A stretch of DNA of 64,000 nt, taken from NCBI GenBank assembly GCA_016870115.1, contig VGCH01000002.1, forward strand, positions 62,001-126,000, in the 5' to 3' direction. Position 1 is the first letter of the stretch. The number at the start of each line of letters is the position of its first letter. The notes beneath the pieces were generated by a model, which saw only the letters and a program-made list of their open reading frames with translations, did not search any database and was not told the DNA's origin. This stretch comes from Alphaproteobacteria bacterium. Its GTDB lineage: Bacteria; Pseudomonadota; Alphaproteobacteria; Reyranellales; Reyranellaceae. Made by a program: the position numbers and the translations under genes. Below are positions 1-7,810 of the stretch, piece after piece.

Positions 1-787
1 CCTGCACGCGGTCCTTCAGGCCGCGATCGTCACGCGCCAGCTCGGCGGCAGGGAAGTCGCGCTTGAGCTCGCGTTCGAGTCGCGCGTCGTCTTCGCCCAG
101 GAATACCGCGGCCACCCCGCGTTCGGTCGCCGCCACCAGCACGCGGCCATAGTCGCTGTCGGCAAGCGTCCAGGCGATGCGAGCGCCAGCGCCGCCGCGC
201 CGATAGGTGGCGGGCGTCATGCCGAGCGCGCGGTCGCTGCTTTCATAGACGCGGCTGGAGGAGCCATAGCCCGCGCCATAGATCGCGTCCGACACCGAGG
301 TGCCCTCGCGCAGCGCGCGGCGCAGGCGATCGCGCTTGCGGGCGGCAAGCCAATCGCGCGGTCCGACCCCCAGCTCGTTTGCAAAGCGTTTGCCCAGCGC
401 GCCGGCCGAGAGACCGACGCTGCGTGCCACGGCCGCGAGCGAGGGTGGATCTTGCGGATCGGCGGCGTCGAACAGGCGGCAAGCGTCCGCGACTGGACGG
501 CTGAGTCCGGAGGCGGTTTCCCACTCCAGCGGCCTGCAGCGCTTGCAGGCGCGGAAACCCGCGGCTTCGGCAGCGGCGGGCGAGGCATGGAACGCCACGT
601 TGCACCTGAGCGGCGGTCGCGCGGCGCAGGACGGCAGGCAGTAAACGCCCGTGGTGCGTACCGAGAACCAGAACCGGCCGTTGTAGGTGCGGTCGCGGGT
701 CAGGACGGCGCGCCAGCACGTCTCGAAATCGGGAAGCGTCGCGGGCGGGGCGATAGTCGGGGAGATCGGAGTGGCGGTCGGGATCAT
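1..787 (-). CDS. ada: Ada methyl-DNA repair protein/regulator, 3' end outside window
   Basis: Adaptive-response protein that moves methyl groups from DNA phosphotriesters onto its own cysteine and then activates repair genes. The N-terminal zinc domain is clear: a TTGVYCLPSC stretch and FRACKRC give the four zinc cysteines near residues 50, 54, 81 and 84, the first being the expected methyl acceptor. An AraC-type helix-turn-helix follows (about residues 95-200), and then the start of the O6-methylguanine-methyltransferase domain. The PCHR active site lies beyond the window edge, so whether that half is intact cannot be judged. The start ATG is the first in frame before the conserved FETCWRAV region. 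Confidence 0.9.
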   Translation of the reverse strand, partial: MIPTATPISPTIAPPATLPDFETCWRAVLTRDRTYNGRFWFSVRTTGVYCLPSCAARPPLRCNVAFHASPAAAEAAGFRACKRCRPLEWETASGLSRPVADACRLFDAADPQDPPSLAAVARSVGLSAGALGKRFANELGVGPRDWLAARKRDRLRRALREGTSVSDAIYGAGYGSSSRVYESSDRALGMTPATYRRGGAGARIAWTLADSDYGRVLVAATERGVAAVFLGEDDARLERELKRDFPAAELARDDRGLKDRVQ

Positions 788-857
788 GCGCCGATCAAAG
801 CACACGGAACCCGGCCGCTCTATCCGGCATCGGCGGGCAATTCACCCGCCGGGCTGC

Positions 858-1082
858 TCAGCCGAAGAAGCCCTTCTCGGCCTCGTGGCGCGCGGTCGCG
901 CGGTCGATGCCGATGTCGCGCAGCAGCCGCTCGTCGAGCGTGCCCAGCTGCTGGCGGGAACGCGCAAGATCGGCCCGCAGGCAGAGCGTCTCGTAGCCTT
1001 CGATCAACAGACCGGCCACGAACGCGACCAGCCGCAGCGGCTGCCGCAGGGTGAGGGTCGGGGTGTGGGCGAGGCTCGACAT
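858..1082 (-). CDS. DUF1127 small protein
   Basis: A 74-residue protein ending in the typical DUF1127 (YjiS-like) block: LDERLLRDIGIDR followed by a basic and acidic tail. The N-terminal half contains a moderately hydrophobic helix (LRLVAFVAGLLIEGYETL). Family members of this size in alphaproteobacteria have been linked to RNA turnover and phosphate or carbon storage, but nothing here fixes a role. It is transcribed away from a LysR-type gene, and a second DUF1127/LysR pair of the same layout lies about 10 kb to the right, so the regulator is likely to act on this gene. Confidence 0.85.
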   Translation of the reverse strand: MSSLAHTPTLTLRQPLRLVAFVAGLLIEGYETLCLRADLARSRQQLGTLDERLLRDIGIDRATARHEAEKGFFG

Positions 1083-1156
1083 GACTTAGCTCCATTGGGG
1101 CAGCTGCCTAGGCGGGATACGGCCACCGGTGTGTGTTGAAGGCCAAAATGAGCTAT

Positions 1157-1222
1157 AGTCTCTCCGCCTGCAAAGGATGAATCCTCGGGTTGTGACCCAG
1201 AAAAAATATGAGCGGAGAGTCT
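1157..1222. promoter_or_regulatory. Inverted repeat between DUF1127 and LysR genes
   Basis: The 11-mers AGTCTCTCCGC (starting 1157) and GCGGAGAGTCT (starting 1212) are inverted copies with nine matches out of eleven. They flank an AT-richer stretch (AAAAAATATG) in the divergent promoter region, and the right arm includes the GGAG ribosome-binding site of the LysR gene. An autoregulatory operator or a leader hairpin are both possible. Confidence 0.35.
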
Positions 1223-1224
1223 AG

Positions 1225-2145
1225 ATGAGCCGCGCCCAGCTGCCCCTGAATGCCCTACGCGCCTTCGAGGCGGCCGCTCGCCACTCGAGCTTCACCCAGG
1301 CCGCCGATGAACTGCACGTGACGCAGGCCGCCGTCAGCCATCAGGTGAAGGGACTCGAGGAGCGGCTGGGCGTGCCGCTCTTCATCCGCCGGCCGCGCGG
1401 ACTCGAGATCACCGCTGAAGGTCAGGGACTGTTGCCCGACTTGCGCGACGCGTTCGATCGCATGACGCAGGCGCTGGACCGGGTCGGCCGCAAGAGCAGC
1501 GCGGGCACGTTGAACGTCAGTCTCATCACGACCTTCGCGCTCGCTTGGTTGGTGCCGCGACTGCACCGTTTCCAGACCAAGCACCCCGACATCGAAGTGC
1601 GCATGACCACGACCCAGCGTGTGGTCGACTTCGCCCGCGAGGATTTCGACTGCGCCATTCGCTTCACCGTGCAGCCCGAGGCCGACCTGCACGCGGTGCG
1701 GCTGTTCAACGACGTGCTGACGCCGCTCTGCGGCAAGCGCTACGCCGACCGGCTGAAGTCGCTGGACGATCTCAAGAAGGCGCCGCTCATCGACATGACA
1801 AACGAGGTCGAGTGGCCGATCTGGCTGCGCGCCGTCGGTCTCGGCGACTACAAGCCCAAGCGCTTGCTCACGTTCGACTCGACGATGATCGCCGTCGAGG
1901 CCGCGATGGAGGGGGCGGGCGTCGCGGTCGGCCCGCCGCAGCTCTTCCGCGAGGAACTGGCGCAAGGCCGTCTCTTCCAGCCCTTCCCGCAGATCGTCGA
2001 CAGCGGCAAGGCCTGGTGGTTCTGCTGCCCACCGAGCTCCGCCAGCCGGCCGAAGATTCGCGCGTTCGAGGACTGGTTGCTTGAAGAGCTCGCGGCCTCC
2101 TCGGAGCGTGGCCCTCGACCGGCGGCCGTGGCCGCGCGGCGCTGA
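1225..2145 (+). CDS. LysR-type regulator, GcvA-like
   Basis: A 306-residue LysR-type transcription factor. Residues 7-65 form the winged helix-turn-helix with the hallmark FTQAADELHVTQAAVSHQVK. The rest is a PBP2_GcvA-like effector domain with the usual LNALRAFEAAARH start and WLVPRLHRF. The GcvA subgroup controls many unrelated genes, so the effector cannot be named. It is divergent from a DUF1127 gene and converges on the KamA-like gene, with only 7 nt between the two stop codons. The start ATG is preceded by a GGAG at good spacing. Confidence 0.9.
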   Translation: MSRAQLPLNALRAFEAAARHSSFTQAADELHVTQAAVSHQVKGLEERLGVPLFIRRPRGLEITAEGQGLLPDLRDAFDRMTQALDRVGRKSSAGTLNVSLITTFALAWLVPRLHRFQTKHPDIEVRMTTTQRVVDFAREDFDCAIRFTVQPEADLHAVRLFNDVLTPLCGKRYADRLKSLDDLKKAPLIDMTNEVEWPIWLRAVGLGDYKPKRLLTFDSTMIAVEAAMEGAGVAVGPPQLFREELAQGRLFQPFPQIVDSGKAWWFCCPPSSASRPKIRAFEDWLLEELAASSERGPRPAAVAARR

Positions 2146-2152
2146 CGGTGGC

Positions 2153-3184
2153 TCAGACCGGCGGGTAGCGGTGACTGGCGCCGAAGGCGTCCTCGACGCG
2201 CCAGCCTTCGGGGTCGTCGGCGAGATAGCCCGGCCCCACCGGCACCTTGCCGTGTCCGCCCGGGACATCGAGCACATAGACCGGCTGGGCGAGACCTGAC
2301 AGCCGGCCGCGCAAGCCGCGCATGATCTCGCGCCCGCGGGCGAGATCGACGCGGAAATGCGCCGTCCCGCGCACCAGATCGGGATGATGCAGATAGTAGG
2401 GCTTCACGCCGCAGACCAGCATGCGCCGGAACAGCTTCTCCAGCGTCTCCGCATCGTCGTTGATGCCGCGCAGTAGGACGGTCTGGCCGAACAGCGGGAT
2501 GGCTGAGACCGCAAACTGGCGCAACGCCGCGCGCTGCGCCTCGCCGAGTTCGGCCTCGTGGTTGGAATGAATGCCGAGCCAGAGCGCCGCGCGGCGGGGT
2601 GCCAGCGCCGCAACCAGGTCCGCCGTGACGCGCTCGGGATCGGCGACCGGAACACGGCTATGCACGCGTATCACCTGCACATGGGGGATGGCGTCGAGCG
2701 CCTCGACCAGCCGCGCGAGTCGTGCCGGCGCCAACATCAGCGGGTCACCGCCGGTCAGGATCACTTCGAAGATCGCAGGATGGGCCGCGATATAGGCGAG
2801 CGCGGCCTCAAGCTCGGCGGCCGAGAGCGCCTCACCGCCGGGGCCCACCTGCTCGCGACGGAAGCAGAAGCGGCAATAGACCGGGCAGACATGGGTCGGC
2901 TTCAACAGCACCCGGTCGGGATAGCGATGCACGATCCCGGGCACCGGGGCGAGGGCACGATCGCCGATCGGATCGGCGAGCTCTTCCGGAGCGACGACGG
3001 TCTCCTCGACCGACGGCACGAACTGGCGGGCGATCGGGTCGGCCGTGCCGCGTGCGGGATCGATCGCGCGGTGCATCGCGGGTGTGAGCGCGATGGCGAG
3101 CGTCTGTTCGGCGGCGACCAGCCTCGGATCGGCGGGCGCGAGGCCCGCCTCCACGAGCGCCGCGAGGGAACGGAGCGTCTGCAT
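2153..3184 (-). CDS. Lysine 2,3-aminomutase-like radical SAM protein (KamA/EpmB family)
   Basis: A 343-residue radical SAM/PLP enzyme. The cluster motif CPVYCRFCF supplies cysteines near residues 100, 104 and 107, and the C-terminal LDVPGGHGKVPVGP carries the expected PLP lysine. Close relatives either make beta-lysine or, as EpmB, prepare lysine for elongation factor P modification. The short length fits the EpmB-like alphaproteobacterial group, but no epmA or efp gene is in the window. A longer in-frame start exists 39 codons upstream. It was rejected because it would run into the divergent M20 gene and those residues look non-homologous. Confidence 0.85.
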   Translation of the reverse strand: MQTLRSLAALVEAGLAPADPRLVAAEQTLAIALTPAMHRAIDPARGTADPIARQFVPSVEETVVAPEELADPIGDRALAPVPGIVHRYPDRVLLKPTHVCPVYCRFCFRREQVGPGGEALSAAELEAALAYIAAHPAIFEVILTGGDPLMLAPARLARLVEALDAIPHVQVIRVHSRVPVADPERVTADLVAALAPRRAALWLGIHSNHEAELGEAQRAALRQFAVSAIPLFGQTVLLRGINDDAETLEKLFRRMLVCGVKPYYLHHPDLVRGTAHFRVDLARGREIMRGLRGRLSGLAQPVYVLDVPGGHGKVPVGPGYLADDPEGWRVEDAFGASHRYPPV

Positions 3185-3269
3185 CGCGGCGTGGAATAGA
3201 AGGGGCCGGCCGCTTTGACGAGTCCTTTCGCCTGCCCCAGGGTCGCGATGCCTGCCTGAGGAGACCGCC

Positions 3270-4550
3270 ATGATCGATGCCGCGCTCAAGACCCGGATCA
3301 TGAATGAGGTCGATCGCCGGTTCGACGCCCAGACGTCGGTGCTGGCGGATCTGGTTCGTATTCCATCGCTACGTTACCGCGAGGCACCGGCGCAGGACAT
3401 GATGGCGCGCCTCTTCAAGGAGGATGGCTACGGCGTCGATCGCTGGCAGATCCGGCTCGACGACATCAAGCACCTCCCGGGCTTCTCACCGCACGCCCAG
3501 GAGTACGACGATGCGTGGAATGTGGTCGGCGCGTGGCGGCCCTCCAGCGGGTCCGGCCGCTCGCTGGTGCTGAACGGGCATATCGACGTCGTGCCGGAGG
3601 GGCCGCACGAGATGTGGTCGCGGCCGCCCTTTGAACCGGCGGTGAAGGACGGCTGGATGTATGGCCGGGGTTCGGGCGACATGAAGGCGGGCCTGATCCT
3701 CAACCTCTTCGCGCTGCGCGCGTTGCGCGGATTGGGCTATCGGCCCGCCGCCGACGTCTTCCAGCAATCCGTGGTGGAGGAGGAGTGCACTGGCAATGGC
3801 GCGCTGGCCTGTCTGCAACGCGGCTATCGTGGCGACGCGGCGCTGATTCCCGAGCCGTCGGGCGGTGTGCTGACCGTGGCGCAAGTCGGCGTGATGTGGT
3901 TCCAGGTCAAGGTCACGGGTCACCCCGTGCATGTCTACAAGGCCGATGCCGGTTCGAACGCGATCGAGTCGGCCTATCGCCTGATCCAGGCGCTGCGCGA
4001 CCTGGAGAAGGCCTGGAACGCGCGCAAGTCCGCCGACGCGCACTTCCACGATCATCACCATCCGGTGAATTTCAACGTCGGCAAGATCGCGGGCGGCGAC
4101 TGGGCGAGCTCGGTGCCGGCCTGGTGCACGTTCGACATGCGTGTCGGCGTGTTGCCCTCGCAAACCCTGAAAGAGGCGCGTCAGGAGATCGAGCATTGCG
4201 TGCGCGAGGCGGGTAAGCGCGATCCGTTCCTCGGCAACAATCCGCCCAGCGTGACGTGGGAGGGATTTCAGGCCGAGCCCTTCGTGCTCAAGAACCACGA
4301 GGCGGTGCGGGCCACGCTCGATCGCGCGCATCGGCATGTCTTCGGCACGGCGCTCGAGGACATGACCTCGACCGGCACGGCCGACAACCGCTTCTTCGGT
4401 CTCTACGCCGGTATTCCGGCGCTGGTCTATGGTCCGCAGTCCGACGACATCCACGGATTCGATGAGCGCGTGAATCTGGAATCGGTGCGACGCATCACCC
4501 AGGCGACGGCTTTGTTCATCGCCGAGTGGTGCGGACTGCAGGAAGCCTGA
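3270..4550 (+). CDS. ArgE/DapE family M20 deacylase
   Basis: A 426-residue zinc-dependent M20 peptidase/deacylase. Metal-ligand motifs are visible: LNGHIDVVPEG, YGRGSGDMKAG and the catalytic VVEEECTGNG. A C-terminal HGFDERVNLES gives the last zinc histidine. The family removes acyl groups from amino-acid derivatives such as N-acetylornithine or succinyl-diaminopimelate. Without an arg or dap neighbour the substrate is open. The gene stands alone, divergent from the KamA-like gene, with a GGAG site before its ATG (an internal ATG lies 10 codons downstream). Confidence 0.85.
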   Translation: MIDAALKTRIMNEVDRRFDAQTSVLADLVRIPSLRYREAPAQDMMARLFKEDGYGVDRWQIRLDDIKHLPGFSPHAQEYDDAWNVVGAWRPSSGSGRSLVLNGHIDVVPEGPHEMWSRPPFEPAVKDGWMYGRGSGDMKAGLILNLFALRALRGLGYRPAADVFQQSVVEEECTGNGALACLQRGYRGDAALIPEPSGGVLTVAQVGVMWFQVKVTGHPVHVYKADAGSNAIESAYRLIQALRDLEKAWNARKSADAHFHDHHHPVNFNVGKIAGGDWASSVPAWCTFDMRVGVLPSQTLKEARQEIEHCVREAGKRDPFLGNNPPSVTWEGFQAEPFVLKNHEAVRATLDRAHRHVFGTALEDMTSTGTADNRFFGLYAGIPALVYGPQSDDIHGFDERVNLESVRRITQATALFIAEWCGLQEA

Positions 4551-5170
4551 CGGGATCGCGCCTCCATTGCGGCGGCGTGTATCCTTCGTTTCCGCACACC
4601 CTGCGCGCATTGATTCCCGCACACGTCGCGCGTAGCATTCAGTGATCGACGACGCATAGCCTCGTGTGCCGGCTCTGCCGCTACGAGGCACTTTGGGGAC
4701 GAAACGGGGGGCTTCGGGCCCCCGTCTTGCGTTCGGGCGTCGGGGCTCACCGCTGCGGCCTCAAGCACTAGTAGCGGTCAGCGTTCTCCGTGCACAATCA
4801 GTGGTGTAACCGGATAAATCTAAGTTTCTAGATGAAAATGTATCGCTAATGTATTGATTTTGCGCTCAATTGTGTCAGGATCATGGTGCTTTCGCTGATC
4901 GTCCTTATCGGTCCGGACGGAGCTTCATTCTGAAGCGTCGAGGTTCGGGCGGGTCGCGGAGGCGGCGGTTCGAGATCGGCATTTTCCAGAGCTGGAGTCC
5001 TCTGGGCCCTCGCACCTACGCTTTCTCAGGACGCGAAGTGAATCCGGAATACCCCGCCCAACGGCTATCGGAACCCTTCCCCAAACCCCACATTCCGATA
5101 CCCGGTCGATCGCTTCCCCACCCCATACAGCGATAGACAGGACGGGGCCCCTACCAGAACGGTCGATCCC
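4551..5170. other. 620-bp gap with hairpins and an AT-rich block
   Basis: No convincing gene is visible. A stem-loop with a 7-bp GCCTCGT/ACGAGGC stem (4659-4689) is followed by a terminator-like hairpin (4704-4725). A strikingly AT-rich block lies at about 4785-4880 in an otherwise GC-rich region. A small hairpin CCAGAG/CTCTGG (4986-5005) lies further right. An 88-codon open frame starting TTG at 4870 lacks a ribosome-binding site and recognisable protein features. The AT-rich block followed by about 250 structured bases would suit a promoter plus small RNA, but this is a guess. Confidence 0.4.
4704..4725 (+). terminator. Terminator-like hairpin after the M20 gene
   Basis: ACGGGGG and CCCCCGT form a 7-bp GC-rich stem around a short TTCG-containing loop. 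The T tract after it is weak (TCTTGCGTT), so efficiency is doubtful. It is about 150 bp past the M20 stop codon. Confidence 0.4.
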
Positions 5171-6040
5171 CTACGAGGCGCGATCCCGTTCCCGGCCGGC
5201 GAAGAGCCCGGCCGCCACCCCCGCCAACACGATGATCACGCCGACCAGGCGCAGCCCCGCCAGCTGTTCGCCGAACAGCAGCGCGGCGAATCCGAGCGCG
5301 ACGCAGGGGATCAGCAGCGAGATCGGACCGACGCGCGCCGCCGGATAGCCGCGCAACAGCGTTCCCCAGATGAAGTATCCCAGCCACATCGCCGGCGCGA
5401 CGCTGTAGAGCAGCACCGCCCACATCTGCCCTGTCGGCGCGAGCAGCGGCGCGGGCGCACGCGTCGGTCCGTCGACCACAAGGCTGGCTGCGAGCAATGG
5501 CAAGGCGGGCAGGGCGCTCGCCCAAACGGTGACGGCGAAGAGATTCCCGCCGCGAGCGTGTCGCATGAAGAGGTTTCCGGTGGCCCAGCTCAGCGCCGAG
5601 AGGAGACCGAGTGCGACGGCGGCGAGCGGCGCGCTGCCCTCGACCGATCGCGCGATCATCGCGACGCCGGCCAGCGCGATGGCCAGTCCGAGCCATTGCA
5701 GCGGCCGCGCGCGCTCGCCCAGCGCGGCTGCCGCGAGCAAGAAGGTGAGCGGCCCCTGGAGCTGCACCAGCACCGACACGAGCCCGGGCGGCAGGCCGGC
5801 CTCCATGGCATAGAACAGGAACACGAACTGGCCGCCGAACTGGAAGATGCCCACGCCCGCGATCACGCGCAGCGGCACATCCGGTCGGGCGATGAAAAGT
5901 ACCGGCAGCGCCGCAAGTGCGAACCGCCAGCCCGCCAAACAGAGCGGCGTCATCTCGTCGAGGCCAAGACGGATCGCCGAGAAATTGAAACCCCAGATGA
6001 CGACGACAAGCGCCGCCGCCGCGAGGTGGACCGGGCTCAA
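5171..6040 (-). CDS. EamA/DMT-family exporter
   Basis: A 289-residue, strongly hydrophobic protein with about ten membrane helices in two EamA repeats. It starts with the usual WGFNFSAIRLGL first helix and has LGERARPLQWLGLAIALAG in the linker between repeats. It resembles the amino-acid/metabolite exporters YdeD/EamA. The start is a TTG 12 nt after the leuB stop. The two frames are in register, so no earlier start is possible. Its position at the end of leuCDB suggests co-transcription and perhaps export of a branched-chain intermediate, which is inference. Confidence 0.85.
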   Translation of the reverse strand: MSPVHLAAAALVVVIWGFNFSAIRLGLDEMTPLCLAGWRFALAALPVLFIARPDVPLRVIAGVGIFQFGGQFVFLFYAMEAGLPPGLVSVLVQLQGPLTFLLAAAALGERARPLQWLGLAIALAGVAMIARSVEGSAPLAAVALGLLSALSWATGNLFMRHARGGNLFAVTVWASALPALPLLAASLVVDGPTRAPAPLLAPTGQMWAVLLYSVAPAMWLGYFIWGTLLRGYPAARVGPISLLIPCVALGFAALLFGEQLAGLRLVGVIIVLAGVAAGLFAGRERDRAS

Positions 6041-6052
6041 CCGCGAGGGCGC

Positions 6053-7192
6053 TCAGGCCCGCTCAAGTGCGGCAATCACGGCCTCACCCATCGCGCGCGT
6101 CGACACGCTGGCGCTCCCACGCGGCGCGAGATCGGCGGTACGCAGACCGGCCGCAAGCACGGCATCGACTGCGCGCTCGAGCCGCGCCGCTTCGTCGGGC
6201 AGGTGCAGCGTTTCGCCGAGGCACATTGCGAAACTCAGGATCGCCGCCAGCGGATTGGCGATGCCGCGCCCCGCGATGTCGGGCGCGCTGCCGTGGATCG
6301 GCTCGTAGAGCGCGCGGCGGCGCCCGTCGGCACCGGCCGGGCCCAGCGAGGCCGAGGGCAGCATGCCCAGCGAACCGGTGATCATCGCCCCGCAGTCCGA
6401 CAGAAGATCGCCGAAGAGATTGTCGGTCACGATGACGTCGAACTGGCGCGGCCAGCGGATCAGCTGCATGGCGCAGTTGTCGGCGAGCATATGGTGCAGC
6501 TCGATGTCGGCGTACTCCGCGGCGTGCAGGCGCTGCATCAGACGGCGCCACATGGCGCCCGCTTCCATCACATTGCCCTTGTCGACCGAGTGCACGCGGC
6601 CCGGTCCGCCCTGGGCGCGGCGCCGGCGCGCCAGCTCGAAGGCATAGCGCGCCACGCGCTCGACTTCGTCCGAGTGGTAGACATGGGTATTCACACCGCG
6701 CTCGCGACCGTCGGGCAGGGTCTCGACCCCTCGCGGCTCGCCAAAATAGACGCCGCCCGTCAGTTCGCGCACGAAGACAAGGTCAACCCCGTCCACGATC
6801 TCGCGGCGCAGTGTCGAGGCATCGAGCAGGGCCGGGACGGCCTTGATCGGTCGCAGATTGGCGAAGGTGTCGAGCGACTTGCGCAGCCTGAGCAGGCTTC
6901 CCTTCTTGCGCTCCTCCGGCGGGATCTTGGTGGCCTGGTCGAGCGAGTCCATGGCGCCGAACAGGATCGCGTCCGCGTCCTCGATGGCGGCCCGCGTCTC
7001 ATCCGGCATCAGCGAACCGAACGCGTCCCACGAGGCCAGCCCGAACGGCCGCTCGCCGAGCTCGATGGGTGCGCCGCGTCGGTCGCGGAACCACTCGGCG
7101 ACGCGCCGCACCTCAACCATGACCTCTTTGCCGATGCCATCGCCCGGCAGGATCAGCAGGCGAAAGGCGTTGCCGCGCGCGCTCACAGCCAC
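6053..7192 (-). CDS. leuB: 3-isopropylmalate dehydrogenase-like enzyme
   Basis: A 379-residue NAD-dependent beta-decarboxylating dehydrogenase. It would convert 3-isopropylmalate to 2-ketoisocaproate precursor in leucine synthesis. Family motifs are present: LPGDGIGKEV, FANLRPIK, RELTGGVYFG, SVDKGNVMEAG, DNLFGDLLSD and EPIHGSAPDIAG. The normal GGPKW segment of the substrate loop is replaced by GAMDSLDQATKI and the following helix reads RKKGSLLRLRK. This is unusual for a standard LeuB and may change specificity. It starts at a GTG inside the last codons of leuD (10-nt overlap), so translation is coupled. Confidence 0.75.
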   Translation of the reverse strand: MAVSARGNAFRLLILPGDGIGKEVMVEVRRVAEWFRDRRGAPIELGERPFGLASWDAFGSLMPDETRAAIEDADAILFGAMDSLDQATKIPPEERKKGSLLRLRKSLDTFANLRPIKAVPALLDASTLRREIVDGVDLVFVRELTGGVYFGEPRGVETLPDGRERGVNTHVYHSDEVERVARYAFELARRRRAQGGPGRVHSVDKGNVMEAGAMWRRLMQRLHAAEYADIELHHMLADNCAMQLIRWPRQFDVIVTDNLFGDLLSDCGAMITGSLGMLPSASLGPAGADGRRRALYEPIHGSAPDIAGRGIANPLAAILSFAMCLGETLHLPDEAARLERAVDAVLAAGLRTADLAPRGSASVSTRAMGEAVIAALERA

Positions 7193-7797
7193 ACCCAGGG
7201 GCGCTGCGCGCGATCGGCGTTCTGCCAGCCGGCGATCGTCTCGGCGTGCTTCAGCGTCAGCGCGATGTCGTCCAGCCCCTGCAGCAGCGCGTCGCGGCGG
7301 CGGCCCTCGATCTCGAACGCGATGCGACGTCCGGTGGGCGAGACCACGACGTGCTCCTCAAGATCGACGGTGACGCGGGCGTTGCCCGGCGAGGCGCGCG
7401 TTTCCTCGGCCAGCCGCTCGACCTCGGCGATCGGCAGCGCGACAGGCAACAGCCCGTTCTGGAAACAGTTATTGAAGAAGATGTCGCCGTAGGAGGGCGC
7501 GATCACCGCCTTCACGCCAGCGCCCATCAGTGCCCATACCGCGCCCTCGCGGCTGGAACCGCAACCGAAGTTTTCCGCGGCCAGCAGGATCGGGGCGTCG
7601 CGGTAGGCCGCGTGGTTCAGCACGCAGGCCGGATCGGCTGTGCCGTCGGCCTTGAGGCGAAGCTGCTCGAAGCAGTGTGGTCCCAGGTCGCTCCGATCGG
7701 TGCCGACGAGGCGTTCGATGCGGATGATGAGGTCGGTATCGACGTTCTGGCGCATGAGCGGTGCCGCGACGCCGGTGACTTTGGTGAATTTTTCCAT
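7183..7797 (-). CDS. leuD: 3-isopropylmalate dehydratase small subunit
   Basis: A 204-residue swivel-domain subunit that pairs with LeuC to isomerise 2-isopropylmalate to 3-isopropylmalate. The substrate loop ENFGCGSSREGAVWAL and the NVDTDLIIRI start are typical. Length is normal for the bacterial heterodimeric enzyme. It lies 13 nt after leuC and overlaps leuB by 10 nt, which makes leuC-leuD-leuB one transcript. Confidence 0.93.
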   Translation of the reverse strand: MEKFTKVTGVAAPLMRQNVDTDLIIRIERLVGTDRSDLGPHCFEQLRLKADGTADPACVLNHAAYRDAPILLAAENFGCGSSREGAVWALMGAGVKAVIAPSYGDIFFNNCFQNGLLPVALPIAEVERLAEETRASPGNARVTVDLEEHVVVSPTGRRIAFEIEGRRRDALLQGLDDIALTLKHAETIAGWQNADRAQRPWVWL

Positions 7798-7810
7798 TCG
7801 TCGGGCCCTC

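Noticed and set aside
4870-5136. 88-codon open frame with TTG start
   Set aside because: No ribosome-binding site, no hydrophobic or domain pattern, and unlike neighbouring codon use; not reported as a gene.
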